NCBI RefSeq assembly: GCF_023016805.1
Contig: NZ_JALKCH010000012.1
Coordinates: 62,001-126,000 of the forward strand
Direction: 5' to 3'
Length of the DNA: 64,000 nt
Origin: Ancylobacter crimeensis
GTDB lineage: Bacteria > Pseudomonadota > Alphaproteobacteria > Rhizobiales > Xanthobacteraceae
Part shown: positions 43,081-52,682 of the stretch, one piece after another
How the letters are laid out: every line of letters starts with the position of its first letter
Position numbering within the stretch: position 1 is the first letter of the stretch
Notes under the pieces: generated by a model
Told to the model about the DNA's origin: nothing
Seen by the model: only the letters and a program-made list of their open reading frames with translations
Database searches by the model: none
Made by a program: the position numbers and the translations under genes

Positions 43081-44283
43081 ATGCCGTCCGATGACCAGAG
43101 CTTTTCCGTGATGTCGTCCCGCGTAGCCTCTGCCCGCGTGGCCTGTTCCCTTACGGCCTCTTGCCGCGCGCCGCGGGGTCGTCGCCTTGCGGTGGTCGGG
43201 CTGGTTCTGGCCAGCGCCGTGCCGGCCTTCGCGCAGGACAATTCTTTCAACAGCTCGGTCAATATGAGTCCGCTGCCCGGCTTGCCGCAGGCGATGCCGT
43301 TTTCCGGCGCGACCGGCGGTGCTGGCGGGCTGCGGGCGATGCCCGGCATGTCGCAGGTGCCGGTGCTCAACCCGAACGGGCCGCCGGCCGCGCCCGACGC
43401 GCCGGGCCGCGATCCGCACACGGTGCTGCCGCAACCCCCGTCCGGCAAGGCGGCGATCGGTGTGAGCGCGCGTTTCGGCGCAGATGGCGCAGTCATTCCG
43501 CGGGGGTTGGTGTGGCGGGTCTTCGCCGACAAGCCCGAGGCCTCGGGCGCCTATCCGCTGGTCGCGGAGGCGGTCGATCCCTCGCCGGTCTTCTTCCTGT
43601 CGCCGGGCGGCTATGTGGTGCACGTCGCCTATGGCCTCGCGAGTGCCGCGCAGCGCATCATCGTGGGAGCCAGCTCGCGACGCGAGCAGCTCGTGCTCGA
43701 CGCCGGCGCCATGAAGCTGCAGGCCGACGTCAACGACAAGCTGATTCCCGCCCAGAAGATCAGCTTCGATCTCTTCGAAGGCAGCTTCCTGCAGGGCAAG
43801 CCGTCGAGCCGACCCTATTTTCGGGGCATCGGCTCGGGCGAGGTTCTGATCCTGCCATCCGGCAACTACCATGTCGTGGCCACCTATGGTGACGGCAATG
43901 CCGTCATCCAGGCGGACCTATCCGTTCAGGACGGAAAGCTGACGGACGCCACGATCCACCAGCGCGCCGCCGAGATCACGCTGAAACTGGTTTCGCAGGC
44001 CGGGACCACGCCGCTGGGCGACACCCAGTGGTCGATCCTTTCCCCCGGCGGCGATTCCATCAAGGAAGCCGGCGGATCGACCCCGGCCTTCGTGCTGGCG
44101 GAAGGCGGCTACATCGCTATCGCCCGCCATGACGGCAAGACCTACAGCAAGGAGTTCGACGTCGAGGCCGGCAAGGACCAGTCAGTCGAGCTCACGCTGA
44201 CCGCCAATGAGGGCCTGCCGCAGCAGCCCTCCGGCGACTCCTCGGGCGATGGCGGCGGCTCGGATAGCGGCGGGCAGGACTGA
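43081..44283 (+). CDS. exported protein with three beta-sandwich-like repeats
   Basis: 400 residues from ATG 43081 (MPSDDQSFSVMSS); ATG 43111 is an alternative. A signal peptide (RRLAVVGLVLASAVPAFAQ) precedes a Pro/Gly-rich linker. Three related units start LSPGGYVVHVAYG, LPSGNYHVVATYG and LAEGGYIAIARHDG, each followed by a strand-rich stretch and resembling carbohydrate-binding or PEGA-like sandwiches. The C-terminus is Ser/Gly/Asp-rich. Function unknown; likely periplasmic or surface-associated. Convergent with nadK. Confidence 0.82.
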   Translation: MPSDDQSFSVMSSRVASARVACSLTASCRAPRGRRLAVVGLVLASAVPAFAQDNSFNSSVNMSPLPGLPQAMPFSGATGGAGGLRAMPGMSQVPVLNPNGPPAAPDAPGRDPHTVLPQPPSGKAAIGVSARFGADGAVIPRGLVWRVFADKPEASGAYPLVAEAVDPSPVFFLSPGGYVVHVAYGLASAAQRIIVGASSRREQLVLDAGAMKLQADVNDKLIPAQKISFDLFEGSFLQGKPSSRPYFRGIGSGEVLILPSGNYHVVATYGDGNAVIQADLSVQDGKLTDATIHQRAAEITLKLVSQAGTTPLGDTQWSILSPGGDSIKEAGGSTPAFVLAEGGYIAIARHDGKTYSKEFDVEAGKDQSVELTLTANEGLPQQPSGDSSGDGGGSDSGGQD

Positions 44284-44298
44284 GCCGGCCGGGCGAAG

Positions 44299-45072
44299 TC
44301 AGCAATAGTCGAACTGCTCGCGCAGGATGCGTTCATCACTGGAATGGTCCGGGTCGAACAGCATCGTCATGGACGAGGTCGGGTCGAGCTGCGCGCGGAC
44401 CGAGACGACGCCGAGCACCTCGTAGTGATCGGCGGTGGCGTTGACCGGGCGCTTCTCCACCTCCAGCACCGAAATCTCGACCGAACAATGGTCCGGCACC
44501 AGCGCCCCGCGCCAGCGGCGGGGGCGGAAGGCCGAGATCGGCGTGACCGCGAGAAGGGGCGTGCCGATCGGCAGGATGGGGCCCTGGGCCGAGAGGTTGT
44601 AGGCGGTCGATCCGGCCGGAGTAGCAACCAGCACGCCGTCGCAAATGAGCTCCTCCAGCCGCACCTTGCCGTCGATCGCGATGCGCAGCTTCGAGGCCTG
44701 GTAGGACTGGCGGATCAGCGACACTTCGTTGATCGCCGGAGCGCGGTGGATCGCCCCCTTGCTGTCGGTGGCCTCCATCATCAGCGGATGGATCACCACG
44801 CGCTGCGCGGCGGCGATGCGCGCGGGCAGGTCTTCGGCGTGATAGGCGTTCATCAGAAAGCCCACCGAGCCGCGGTTCATGCCGTAGATCGGGATGCCGG
44901 TGTCGCGGAAGCGATGCAGGGTCTGCAGCATGAAGCCGTCGCCGCCAAGCGCGACCACCACGTCGGCATCATCGGGCGGCACGCCGCCATAGCGCGCGGC
45001 CAGAACGGTGCGGGCCTCGCCGGCGTCCTGCGCCTCGCTCGCGACGAAGGCGATTCGGCCATATGCTGGCAT
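44299..45072 (-). CDS. nadK: NAD kinase
   Basis: 257 residues when started at 45072 ([13 protein letters not shown]), which matches the usual family start; the frame allows ATG 45150, 26 codons earlier, without a good ribosome-binding site. Motifs: [14 protein letters not shown] (GGDG, catalytic Asp), [19 protein letters not shown] (NE) and [18 protein letters not shown]. Phosphorylates NAD to NADP with ATP. Divergent from cutA. Confidence 0.96.
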   Translation of the reverse strand: MPAYGRIAFVASEAQDAGEARTVLAARYGGVPPDDADVVVALGGDGFMLQTLHRFRDTGIPIYGMNRGSVGFLMNAYHAEDLPARIAAAQRVVIHPLMMEATDSKGAIHRAPAINEVSLIRQSYQASKLRIAIDGKVRLEELICDGVLVATPAGSTAYNLSAQGPILPIGTPLLAVTPISAFRPRRWRGALVPDHCSVEISVLEVEKRPVNATADHYEVLGVVSVRAQLDPTSSMTMLFDPDHSSDERILREQFDYC

Positions 45073-45177
45073 TTCGGTTCCCGCCACGTCCGCAACGAAT
45101 CGGCCGTCGCCGGAATGGGTGGTGAAACGGGGGCGGGCGGCGTTGGTCATCGGACAGGCCCGGAGCACGAGGAACAA

Positions 45178-45516
45178 ATGGCGGCGCCGGACAACGCATA
45201 TAGCACAATCGTCGTGTATACGACGTGGCCATCCATGCTCGACGCCGAGGCGGCGGGGCGGGCGATCGTGGCCGACGGGCTCGCCGCCGCGGTGAACATC
45301 CTGCCCGGCGCGGTTTCGCTCTATCGGTGGCAGGGGGAGATCGAGCGGGCGGAGGAAGCGGTGATGTTCCTCAAGACCCGGGCCGACCTCGCCGAGCCGG
45401 TCGCGCAGGCGGTGCGGGCGCGCCATCCCTACGAGACGCCGGCGATTCTCATATTGCCGGTCGATGGAGGGGATCCGGCCTATCTCGACTGGATCGACGC
45501 GGCGACCGACGAGTGA
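45178..45516 (+). CDS. cutA: CutA-like divalent cation tolerance protein
   Basis: 112 residues from 45178 after GAGGAA. Ferredoxin-like CutA fold: [55 protein letters not shown] and [14 protein letters not shown]. Trimeric proteins linked to copper tolerance in E. coli, with unclear biochemical role. The metal-site residues differ among members; none can be assigned here. Confidence 0.95.
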   Translation: MAAPDNAYSTIVVYTTWPSMLDAEAAGRAIVADGLAAAVNILPGAVSLYRWQGEIERAEEAVMFLKTRADLAEPVAQAVRARHPYETPAILILPVDGGDPAYLDWIDAATDE

Positions 45517-45534
45517 GAAACTGCCCCAGAAGGA

Positions 45535-45780
45535 TCAGCCTTCCGCGCCCTTGAGATAGGGCTCGACCGGGCCTTTCAGCTTCACCGTCATCGGGTTGCC
45601 GGCGCGGTCCTTCGCCTTGCCGACGGAGACGCGGATCCAGCCTTCGCTGACGCAATATTCCTCGACATTCGTCTTCTCGGCACCCTTGAACTTGATCCCG
45701 ATGCCCTGTTCCAGCAGCTTCGCATCGTAGAACGGGCTGGCAGGGTCGGTTGAGAGACGGTCGGGAAGGGTCTGCGCCAT
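45535..45780 (-). CDS. DUF3297 family protein
   Basis: 81 residues: LPDRLSTDPASPFYDAKLLE then QGIGIKFKGAEKTNVEEYCV and RVSVGKAKDRAGNPMTVKLKG. This matches the small, well-conserved proteobacterial DUF3297 family, whose function is not known to me. Convergent with cutA, 18 bases apart. Confidence 0.92.
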   Translation of the reverse strand: MAQTLPDRLSTDPASPFYDAKLLEQGIGIKFKGAEKTNVEEYCVSEGWIRVSVGKAKDRAGNPMTVKLKGPVEPYLKGAEG

Positions 45781-45891
45781 CGGCTCGGCTCCTTGGCATC
45801 GATACCCGCGCGCCGGCGCGGGAAGGGACCGGAGACATAATAGGCTCCGGTCCGTAAGCCAACCTCCCGCTTGCGCGCAGGGCTTCGAGCG

Positions 45892-46878
45892 TCAGAGCAC
45901 CGGGTTCCACGCCGCGGGAACGAGGCGGTAGCCGTCACCGTCCTTCGCGACGAAGCCGAGCGCCGGGAAGGGGAAGTGATAGCCGGTGACCGCCATGCGC
46001 TCCGCGGCCAGCATGTCATAGACCTTGCGGCGGGTTTCCGTCGCCTTCGCCGGGTCCATGTCGTACTGCACCTGCCATTCCGGGTGAGTGACGAACAGCG
46101 CCGGCAGGTTGGTGACGTCGCCCTGCACCAGCAGCTTCTCCTTGCCCGAGGCGACCACCAGCGAGGTGTGGCCGGGTGTATGGCCATAGGTGGCCATGGA
46201 GGTGATGCCCGGCGCGATCTCCTTGTCCGCCTCGAAGCGGTTCACCTTGGTCTCGATATCCTTGAACACCCGGCGCACATTCTTGAAGCCGGCCTGCTGG
46301 CCTTCCGGAGCCCGGCTCATCTGGCCGTCATCCATCCAGAACGCCCATTCCGCCGCCGGCACCATGACTTCCGCATTGGGGAAGGCAAGGCCACCATCGT
46401 CGTCGCGCAGGCCGTTGATGTGGTCGGCGTGGAAATGGGTGATGATGATGGTGTCGATGTCGATCGGCTTGACCCCGGCCCAACTCAGATTCTGCATGAG
46501 CTTGCCGACGCTCGCCGTGCCGGCCTGCGGTCCGTTGCCGGTGTCGATCAGGATCAGCTTCTCGCCGGTGTTCACCAGCAGAGGATTGAACTGCGAGACG
46601 ATCTGGCCTTCGGGCAGGAAGGCTGCCTTCAATGCCGCATTCACGTCGGCAAGGCTCGCATTCTTGACGAAGCCTTCCGCAAGCGGGGAAACGCGCGCGC
46701 CGTCGCTGACCGCGGTGACCTCGAGGTCGCCGACCTTGTAGCGGTAGAGGCTCGGCACTTGCTGGCCGGACTGCGACAGGCTCGCGAAGGCTGGCGCCGG
46801 CAGCATCGAGGACAGCGCGCCATAGGCCGGAAGGGCCGCAGCGGCGGCGAAGAGCGTGCGGCGGGAAAAATCCGTCAT
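45892..46878 (-). CDS. MBL-fold metallo-hydrolase, TAT-exported
   Basis: 328 residues from 46878 (MTDFSRRTLFAAAAALPAYG). SRRTLF is a twin-arginine signal, so the enzyme is folded before export to the periplasm. Metal ligands: THFHADHINGL (HxHxDH), GHTPGHTSLVV and VQGDVTN. The closest type is the methyl parathion hydrolase/AHL lactonase-like branch of the MBL superfamily. Substrate unknown. It lies 100 bases after the polyamine-type permease gene on the same strand and could be its last operon member. Confidence 0.92.
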   Translation of the reverse strand: MTDFSRRTLFAAAAALPAYGALSSMLPAPAFASLSQSGQQVPSLYRYKVGDLEVTAVSDGARVSPLAEGFVKNASLADVNAALKAAFLPEGQIVSQFNPLLVNTGEKLILIDTGNGPQAGTASVGKLMQNLSWAGVKPIDIDTIIITHFHADHINGLRDDDGGLAFPNAEVMVPAAEWAFWMDDGQMSRAPEGQQAGFKNVRRVFKDIETKVNRFEADKEIAPGITSMATYGHTPGHTSLVVASGKEKLLVQGDVTNLPALFVTHPEWQVQYDMDPAKATETRRKVYDMLAAERMAVTGYHFPFPALGFVAKDGDGYRLVPAAWNPVL

Positions 46879-46983
46879 GTCGTACCTCTGTTTACGCGTC
46901 CGCAGGCTAGAGCCGGGGCCCCATCGGGTCACCGCGCACGGCTTTCACGATCGAGTGAGAGCCTATGCCGAGAGGCTCGGCGC

Positions 46984-47787
46984 TCAGGCCTGCTTTTTCC
47001 GGCTGTTCAGCAGAACATAGGTGACAGCGGCTGCGACCGTGAGGGCGACGAAGATGACACCCACAACATTGATGACAGGTGACAGTCCGAAGCGCAGCCG
47101 CGAGGCGATCTCGGTGACGAGCGTCCATTCGCCGCCAATGGCGAAGACCGTGGTGTTGTAGTTCTCGAAGGACTGGAGGAACGCCACCACAGCCGCGGTG
47201 AAGGCAGTGGGCGCGAGGAAAGGCAAGGTGATGCGGCGGAACACCATGAAGTGGCCGGCGCCGAGATCAAGCGCGGCTTCTTCCTGCGTCCGGTCCTGCC
47301 GCTGGAGGCGGGCGAGGAAAAGCAGCATCGCATAGGAGGCGATGAAGCTCGATTGCGCCATCACCGCCACGAACAGCCCGCCCGGCACGCCGAAGCGGCG
47401 CCAGAAGATGAGGCTGGAAATGCCGAGGATGATGCCCGGCGTCAGCACCGGCGACACCAGCACGGAATAGAGCGCGGTTCCTGTCTTCGCCTGCAGCCGG
47501 GTCAGGATGAGCGCTCCGCACAGCCCGGCCGGGATCGACACCACGATCACACCGAGCGCTACGAGCAGCGAGTTCCACAGTCCCTGCAGCAGCCGCTGGT
47601 CATGGGCGAGCGCCACGAACCATTTCAGCGTGAATCCCTGCCACTGGGTGACCGAGGGATAGTCATACGCGTTGAAGGCCGCTGCCGACATGACCGCGAG
47701 CGGCAGGAAGAGATAGAGCACGAACAGCCCGACATAGATGTTGAGCACGAGCTGCGCGCCGCGGCTTTCGGTCGAGGCGGCACTCAT
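46984..47787 (-). CDS. ABC transporter permease (PotC-type)
   Basis: 267 residues, six transmembrane helices. Starts at 47787, overlapping the upstream permease stop as ATGA. The cytoplasmic EAA loop is EEAALDLGAGHFMVFRRITLP. Pairs with the preceding permease to form the membrane channel of a spermidine/putrescine-type importer. Confidence 0.95.
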   Translation of the reverse strand: MSAASTESRGAQLVLNIYVGLFVLYLFLPLAVMSAAAFNAYDYPSVTQWQGFTLKWFVALAHDQRLLQGLWNSLLVALGVIVVSIPAGLCGALILTRLQAKTGTALYSVLVSPVLTPGIILGISSLIFWRRFGVPGGLFVAVMAQSSFIASYAMLLFLARLQRQDRTQEEAALDLGAGHFMVFRRITLPFLAPTAFTAAVVAFLQSFENYNTTVFAIGGEWTLVTEIASRLRFGLSPVINVVGVIFVALTVAAAVTYVLLNSRKKQA

Positions 47788-48821
47788 TTCGCGATGTCCC
47801 GCAGGCCGACGCCGAAGAGGCGCATCATGAGGAGGATGAAGAGGGTGCAGACCACCAGAAGCGACACCGCATAGGCGGACCCCATATTCCAGTTGTTGCT
47901 CTCGTAGAACTGCCGGTAGACGAGCTGGCTGAACCAGTCGCCGCCCTGGCCGCGGGTCATGATCTGCGGCACCGAATAGGAGCCGGCGGAGAGCATGAAC
48001 GTCATGATGCAGCCGACCGCGATTCCCGGTTTGGCATGGGGGATGATGACGCGGCGATGGATGCGCCAGCTCGTCGCGCCGAGATCGCGGGCCGCCTCGA
48101 TCTGGTTGCGGTCCAGCGTCTCCAGCGTGTTCACCATCGGGAACACCATGAAGAGCACATAGGTGTAGATCATCGCGACGAAGACGGCGGACGGGTTCTC
48201 GAGGAAGGGAATCCAGCCGCGATTGTCGAGATCGACGACACCGAGCCAGCCCAGCACGCCGTTGATGACGCCGCGATAGTCGAGGATCATCAGCCACGCA
48301 TAGACCCGCAGCAATTCGTTGATCGCATAGGGCACGATGAGCGCGACCGTGAGTACGACGGTCTTGCGCGGACCGCTCGCCAGCGCGACCGCATAGGCCA
48401 GCGGGTAGCAGACGACGAGGGCGAGCAGCGTCACCAAGAGCGCATAGAAGATGGTGCGCACGAAGATGTAGATGTGCAGCTCGCTCATTCGGGTGAAATT
48501 GGCGAGGCCATAGATCTTGCGCGGATTCTTCTCGCTCGCCTCCAGCTCGGTCGCCTGCGCCTGCTTGGCGACGATCTCGGCGTCGAGCGCGGCCTGCTTT
48601 TCGGTGTCGGTCGCGCTGTCGCGGTCGAGCTGCAGGGTTGCGATGTCGTTGTAGAGCCGGTCGATGGTGAGCGAGGTTTCGCCCGCCGATTCCTTCCACC
48701 ACAGCGATTGTTCCACCATCGCGCCGAGCGGCACGACGATCAGCGCCAGGATCCAGAGCACCGTGATGCCGATGATTAGCGCGGCCAGCGGGCGGCCATA
48801 GGCGCGGGCGAGGCTACCCAT
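47784..48821 (-). CDS. ABC transporter permease (PotB-type) with long periplasmic insert
   Basis: 345 residues. After the first helix there is an extra helical segment of about 70 residues (LTIDRLYNDIATLQLDRDSA ... EIVAKQAQATELEASEKNPR) before the remaining helices; it is predicted to be periplasmic and coiled-coil-like, longer than in E. coli PotB. The EAA loop is IEAARDLGATSWRIHRRVIIP. Overlaps the ATPase gene by eight bases. Confidence 0.95.
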   Translation of the reverse strand: MGSLARAYGRPLAALIIGITVLWILALIVVPLGAMVEQSLWWKESAGETSLTIDRLYNDIATLQLDRDSATDTEKQAALDAEIVAKQAQATELEASEKNPRKIYGLANFTRMSELHIYIFVRTIFYALLVTLLALVVCYPLAYAVALASGPRKTVVLTVALIVPYAINELLRVYAWLMILDYRGVINGVLGWLGVVDLDNRGWIPFLENPSAVFVAMIYTYVLFMVFPMVNTLETLDRNQIEAARDLGATSWRIHRRVIIPHAKPGIAVGCIMTFMLSAGSYSVPQIMTRGQGGDWFSQLVYRQFYESNNWNMGSAYAVSLLVVCTLFILLMMRLFGVGLRDIAK

Positions 48822-49890
48822 TGGCGAGCGGCCCTTCCGGATAGACCATGGCGTCGCTGCGTCCGAAGCTGAGCGTCATCTCTTCCGGCAGGTCGCGCGC
48901 GGCAGGTCCGTTCGGCACCACGGCGAGGATGCGGCGCTCCTTGGCCTCGAAGACGAGGTTGACGCTGGCGCCTTCCAGATGGCGTTCGGCGAGGCGGGCG
49001 GGAAAGCTGTTCTCGCGCCTTCCGTCGAGGGCGAGCCGTTCCGGGCGTACCATCACCAGCACCGGAGCGCCGGGTGCCAGCGCGCCCTTGGGCCGACCGG
49101 ACACCTTGCCGACCGGGGTTTCGACCACGGCCTCATTGGCGTTCGCCGACACCACGGTTCCGGGGAACACGTTCTGCTCGCCGACGAAAGTGGAGACAAA
49201 GGGTGTCGCGGGGTCGGCATAGATCGAATCCGCGCTAGCGACCTGTTCGATCCGTCCCCGGCTCATCACCGCGACGCGGTCAGACATGGTGAGCGCTTCG
49301 CCCTGGTCGTGGGTGATGTAGATGAAGGTGATGCCGACGCGCTTCTGAATAGCGCGCAGCTCCGCGCGCATGTGCTGGCGCAGCTTCAGGTCGAGCGCCG
49401 AGAGCGGCTCGTCAAGCAGCAGCACGGAGGGCTCGACCGCCAGCGCACGGGCGATCGCGACACGCTGGCGTTGGCCGCCGGAAAGGTCGGAGGGCATCTT
49501 GCCGCCATAACCCTCCAGCGCCACGAGGGCGAGCAGTTCCTCCGCCCTGGCGAGCCGCTGACGCTTGCGAACGCCGCGCGCTTCCAGGCCGAAGGCGACA
49601 TTCTCGGCGACGCTCATGAGCGGGAAAAGCGCGAGATTCTGGAAGATCAGCGCGGTGGGACGCTCGTTCGGACCCTTGCCGGCCATATCCTCGCCGCCGA
49701 TCAGCACCCGTCCGTCGGATGGCTCGATGAAGCCGGAGATGGTGCGCAGCAGGGTGGTCTTCCCGCAACCGGACGGGCCGAGGATGGAGAAGAACTCGCC
49801 CGCCTCGATCGCGAGGTCGGTGGGTTGCACGGCCGTAGTGCCGCCGAAGCGGATGGCGACCTTGTCGAGCCTGACGTCCTTGCCGCGCAT
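48814..49890 (-). CDS. ABC transporter ATP-binding protein (PotA-type)
   Basis: 358 residues. Walker A LGPSGCGKTTLLRTI, Q-loop LIFQNLALFPLMS, signature LSGGQRQRVAIARAL, Walker B VLLLDEPLSALD, switch His in YITHDQGEAL, then a C-terminal TOBE-like domain (VMVRPERLALDG). Energises the polyamine-type importer. Preceded by a 17-bp hairpin that separates it from the binding protein gene. Confidence 0.96.
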   Translation of the reverse strand: MRGKDVRLDKVAIRFGGTTAVQPTDLAIEAGEFFSILGPSGCGKTTLLRTISGFIEPSDGRVLIGGEDMAGKGPNERPTALIFQNLALFPLMSVAENVAFGLEARGVRKRQRLARAEELLALVALEGYGGKMPSDLSGGQRQRVAIARALAVEPSVLLLDEPLSALDLKLRQHMRAELRAIQKRVGITFIYITHDQGEALTMSDRVAVMSRGRIEQVASADSIYADPATPFVSTFVGEQNVFPGTVVSANANEAVVETPVGKVSGRPKGALAPGAPVLVMVRPERLALDGRRENSFPARLAERHLEGASVNLVFEAKERRILAVVPNGPAARDLPEEMTLSFGRSDAMVYPEGPLANG

Positions 49891-49957
49891 GAAGGTGAGA
49901 TCCTGAAAGGTGCAGCGGCGCCATGGGCCGACGCGGCCACGCTGTCGCGTCAGGGAT

Positions 49958-49995
49958 CCCGTCTTCGGCGCATCGCGGGATGCGCCGAAGACGGG
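49958..49995 (-). promoter_or_regulatory. long hairpin between binding protein and ATPase genes
   Basis: A perfect 17-bp inverted repeat, CCCGTCTTCGGCGCATC at 49958-49974, loop GCGG, and its complement at 49979-49995, lies in the 168-base gap of the importer operon. No T-run follows. Such hairpins after binding-protein genes (as in malE-malF) protect the upstream mRNA or partly terminate, giving excess binding protein. That role is inferred. Confidence 0.7.
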
Positions 49996-50058
49996 CGATG
50001 GCGGCCCGCAATGGGCCGGAACGTCAGGGGCGGCGGGGCACGGACCCCGCCTTCATCG

Positions 50059-51183
50059 TCAGGCGTTTGTCAGCTTCTCGACATATTCGCCGCGGAGCTT
50101 GGCATAGAAGTCGGTCTGCATCGGCCACCAGAACAGGTTGTCGATGGTGCCGGCCGGATAGGCCGCCTCGAAGGCGGTGCGGGCCTCGTCGGAGAGATAC
50201 TTCTCGGCGCCGTTCGCGCAGGTGTTGTAGCCCGTTGTGTTGGCGAACTTCGCACCGTTCGGCGCCTCGTAGAGGAAGTTCATCAGCGCATAGGCCTGCT
50301 CGACATTCTCGGCGCCCGAGGGGATGCCGAAGGTGTCGGTCCAGGCAAGGCCGCCTTCCTTGGGCATGCCGTAGGACCACTTCTTGTCGGTCTTCCGGTT
50401 CAGCAGGATGCCGGTGGTGTCCCAGGTCTGGCCGATGGTGCAGCCGGCGTCGGTGAAGGCGGCGGTCGCCTCGGTGGCGTTGTTCCAGAAGGCGCCGATA
50501 TTGCCCTTGTGAGCGGTGATGAACTTCAGGCAACCATCGAAGACGCGGCGGGCATCGGCTTCCGACTTGTAGAGGTCGAGGCCGCGATTGGACTTCAGCT
50601 CGCCGGTCGAGTCGAGATAAAGCGCCACGCCGTTGAAGACCGACTTCTGGCGGATCGCGGTCTGCTTGTCATGGCCGGGGAGCCAGAGGTCGCCATAGGA
50701 AATCTCGCCCGACTTCTTGTCGAACTTGGTCGAATCCCAGGTGATGCCTTCGGTGCCCCAGTCGAACGGCACCAGATAACGCTTGCCGCGATGGGCGGCG
50801 CCGAGGGTCAGCGAGTTGCGATAGATCGAGGGCACCACCTGCGCGACCTTGAACTTCTTCTCGTCGATGGCCTGCAGCAGGTTGTCCTTGTAGTAGTTCG
50901 GGCCGGTGTCCACGGAGGGGAAGATCACGTCGAAACCCTTGCCGCCGGCGGCGCGCAGCTTGTTCTCGGCTTCCTCGTTGGAGCCGTAGGTCGACAGGTT
51001 CACCTTCACGCCGGACGCGTTGGTGAAGTCGGCGAGCAGGGTGTTCTTGTCGAAATAGTCGCCCCAGGCATAGACATTGACCGAGCCGGACGAGGCGAGG
51101 GCGTCGTGCGCGCGGAGCACCGCCGGGGCGGCGAGAGCGAAGGCGCCGGCCTTCATGACGTCACGGCGGGAAAAGCGGGTCAT
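50059..51183 (-). CDS. extracellular solute-binding protein (spermidine/putrescine type), TAT signal
   Basis: 374 residues from 51183 (MTRFSRRDVMKAG) after GGGAGG. SRRDVMKAGAFALAAPAVL is a twin-arginine signal. The mature protein starts SVNVYAWGDYFDKNTLLADF, as in PotD/PotF family proteins, and has family blocks FDVIFPSVDTGPNYYKDNLL and WGTEGITWDSTKF. Periplasmic receptor of the importer encoded next on the same strand (ATPase and two permeases). Polyamine is the family guess; other amines or peptides are possible. Confidence 0.94.
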   Translation of the reverse strand: MTRFSRRDVMKAGAFALAAPAVLRAHDALASSGSVNVYAWGDYFDKNTLLADFTNASGVKVNLSTYGSNEEAENKLRAAGGKGFDVIFPSVDTGPNYYKDNLLQAIDEKKFKVAQVVPSIYRNSLTLGAAHRGKRYLVPFDWGTEGITWDSTKFDKKSGEISYGDLWLPGHDKQTAIRQKSVFNGVALYLDSTGELKSNRGLDLYKSEADARRVFDGCLKFITAHKGNIGAFWNNATEATAAFTDAGCTIGQTWDTTGILLNRKTDKKWSYGMPKEGGLAWTDTFGIPSGAENVEQAYALMNFLYEAPNGAKFANTTGYNTCANGAEKYLSDEARTAFEAAYPAGTIDNLFWWPMQTDFYAKLRGEYVEKLTNA

Positions 51184-51352
51184 CTTGAGCCTCCCAAACA
51201 TCTTTGTCCGCCCCTCCGGGGACGGCGCGCGTCCGCTCTATTCGGGGGCTGTGTATGGACGATGACACGGCTTGCGCGCCAGAGACAGCCGGCGTCGCTT
51301 GTCTTCTGCGATTCCGTCGCATGTCTTCAACAACATGACGGGTCCACGTGCC

Positions 51353-52294
51353 TCAGCTCGGCAACACGATGCAGGCGGCGCCGGCGGCGTGAAGTCTGGC
51401 GCAAAGCTGGTTCGCGTCTGCGCGCGTCGGACTGCCGATCCGCACGCGGTAATAGATTCGGCTGCCCCGCGAGCGCAGGCGCTGGCCGATGACCATGGGC
51501 TCCGTGCCTTCCAGCACGGCGGAATAGCGCTTTCGCGTGCGCTGATAGGCGGCGAGCGCACGGGCCTTCGAGAAGTTTCCGGAGAGCTGCACGCCCCATG
51601 GAGCGGTGATGGTGGCGATCTCCACCGCAAGCTCCCCACCACCCTTGCGCAGCTCGGCGGTGATGGCGAGGCAGCCCTTCTGGGGGGCCTCGGGCGCGGT
51701 GGCCGGTCGGTCCGATGAGGTGGACGATGAGTCCGATGAGGCCGACGCGGGAGCGTCCGTCCTCGCCTTGCGCTGGTCCGCCCAGTCCTGGGCCTCCCGC
51801 CCGGTTACGGCGACGACATAGGCTTCCGTCTCGAAGGGAAGGCCGCCGGTTCCGCCGAGCCATTTCTCCACCCGCGCCGGCCCCGCATTATAGGCCGCCG
51901 CCGCCAGCCCGAGATTTCCGAATCGTGCCTTCAGCTCGGCGAGGAAGCGGGCGGAGGCGGGCAGGGCGCTTTCCGGGTCGAACGGATCCTCGAGCCCGCG
52001 CTCATTGGCGGTGCCGGGCATGAACTGGGCGATGCCCTGCGCGCCCTTCGGGCTCACCACATCGGTGCGGAACGCGCTTTCGCGCCAGATCAGCCGGGTG
52101 AAGAGGTCGACAGGCAGGTCGTTTTCGCGCGCGGCGTTCTCGGTCAGCCGGCACAATGCCTGCACCACGGTCTCGTCGCTCGCGGTCGGGTGCTCGGCGG
52201 GGGTCAGGTCCGGCTCGGCGCGGGCGGGCGACGCCGGCAGCAGGAGCGCACATGCGGCGAGGCGGGCGATGCGGAGGGCGGGGTGTGTGGGCAT
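51353..52294 (-). CDS. lytic transglycosylase with SPOR domain
   Basis: 313 residues from 52294 (MPTHPALRIARLAACA), a signal peptide ending near ASPARA. The SLT domain has the catalytic Glu in LIWRESAFRTDVVSPKGAQG, followed by IAQFMPGTANERG and LGLAAAAYNAGPARVEKWL. A Ser/Asp-rich linker (SASSDSSSTSSDRP) leads to a C-terminal SPOR-like domain (WGVQLSGNFSKARALAAYQR ... RVRIGSPTRADANQLCARL), which would target septal peptidoglycan. Cleaves murein glycan strands in the periplasm. Confidence 0.94.
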   Translation of the reverse strand: MPTHPALRIARLAACALLLPASPARAEPDLTPAEHPTASDETVVQALCRLTENAARENDLPVDLFTRLIWRESAFRTDVVSPKGAQGIAQFMPGTANERGLEDPFDPESALPASARFLAELKARFGNLGLAAAAYNAGPARVEKWLGGTGGLPFETEAYVVAVTGREAQDWADQRKARTDAPASASSDSSSTSSDRPATAPEAPQKGCLAITAELRKGGGELAVEIATITAPWGVQLSGNFSKARALAAYQRTRKRYSAVLEGTEPMVIGQRLRSRGSRIYYRVRIGSPTRADANQLCARLHAAGAACIVLPS

Positions 52295-52682
52295 GCGCAA
52301 CCGGACGGTGTCTACGAACCGCGAGCATAGAGCGTTTTTGCGCACGGGACTCGCCTGCCTTGTCACGGCCCACCCTTGTCGCTGCCGTTCCGGCACGCTA
52401 CATAGAGATACCCGATCCGGGCCCCTCTGACGCGAGCCGCGCCGGCGTTCGCGTGATGTCGGATCCTTTCCGATGTCATGCGCCGGCAGAAAAGGCTGCT
52501 TCGTGTCCACCCGTCCGACCGTCTTTCCGGGCTCCCTGCGTGCCCCGGCCCTGACTCATGACCCCTTTCTGCGGTTCGCACCGCGCGCGGCGACACCTTT
52601 GCATGCGCGTGCAGCGGCTGCGCATCGCCCGGTCGCGCCGCGTCCCGTCCTGCCTGCCACCATCACCCCGGCGGAGTGATCG

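Noticed and set aside
52295-52682. Possible yybP-ykoY (Mn2+) riboswitch before the TerC gene
   Set aside because: TerC genes often have one, but I could not find its conserved loops in this region.
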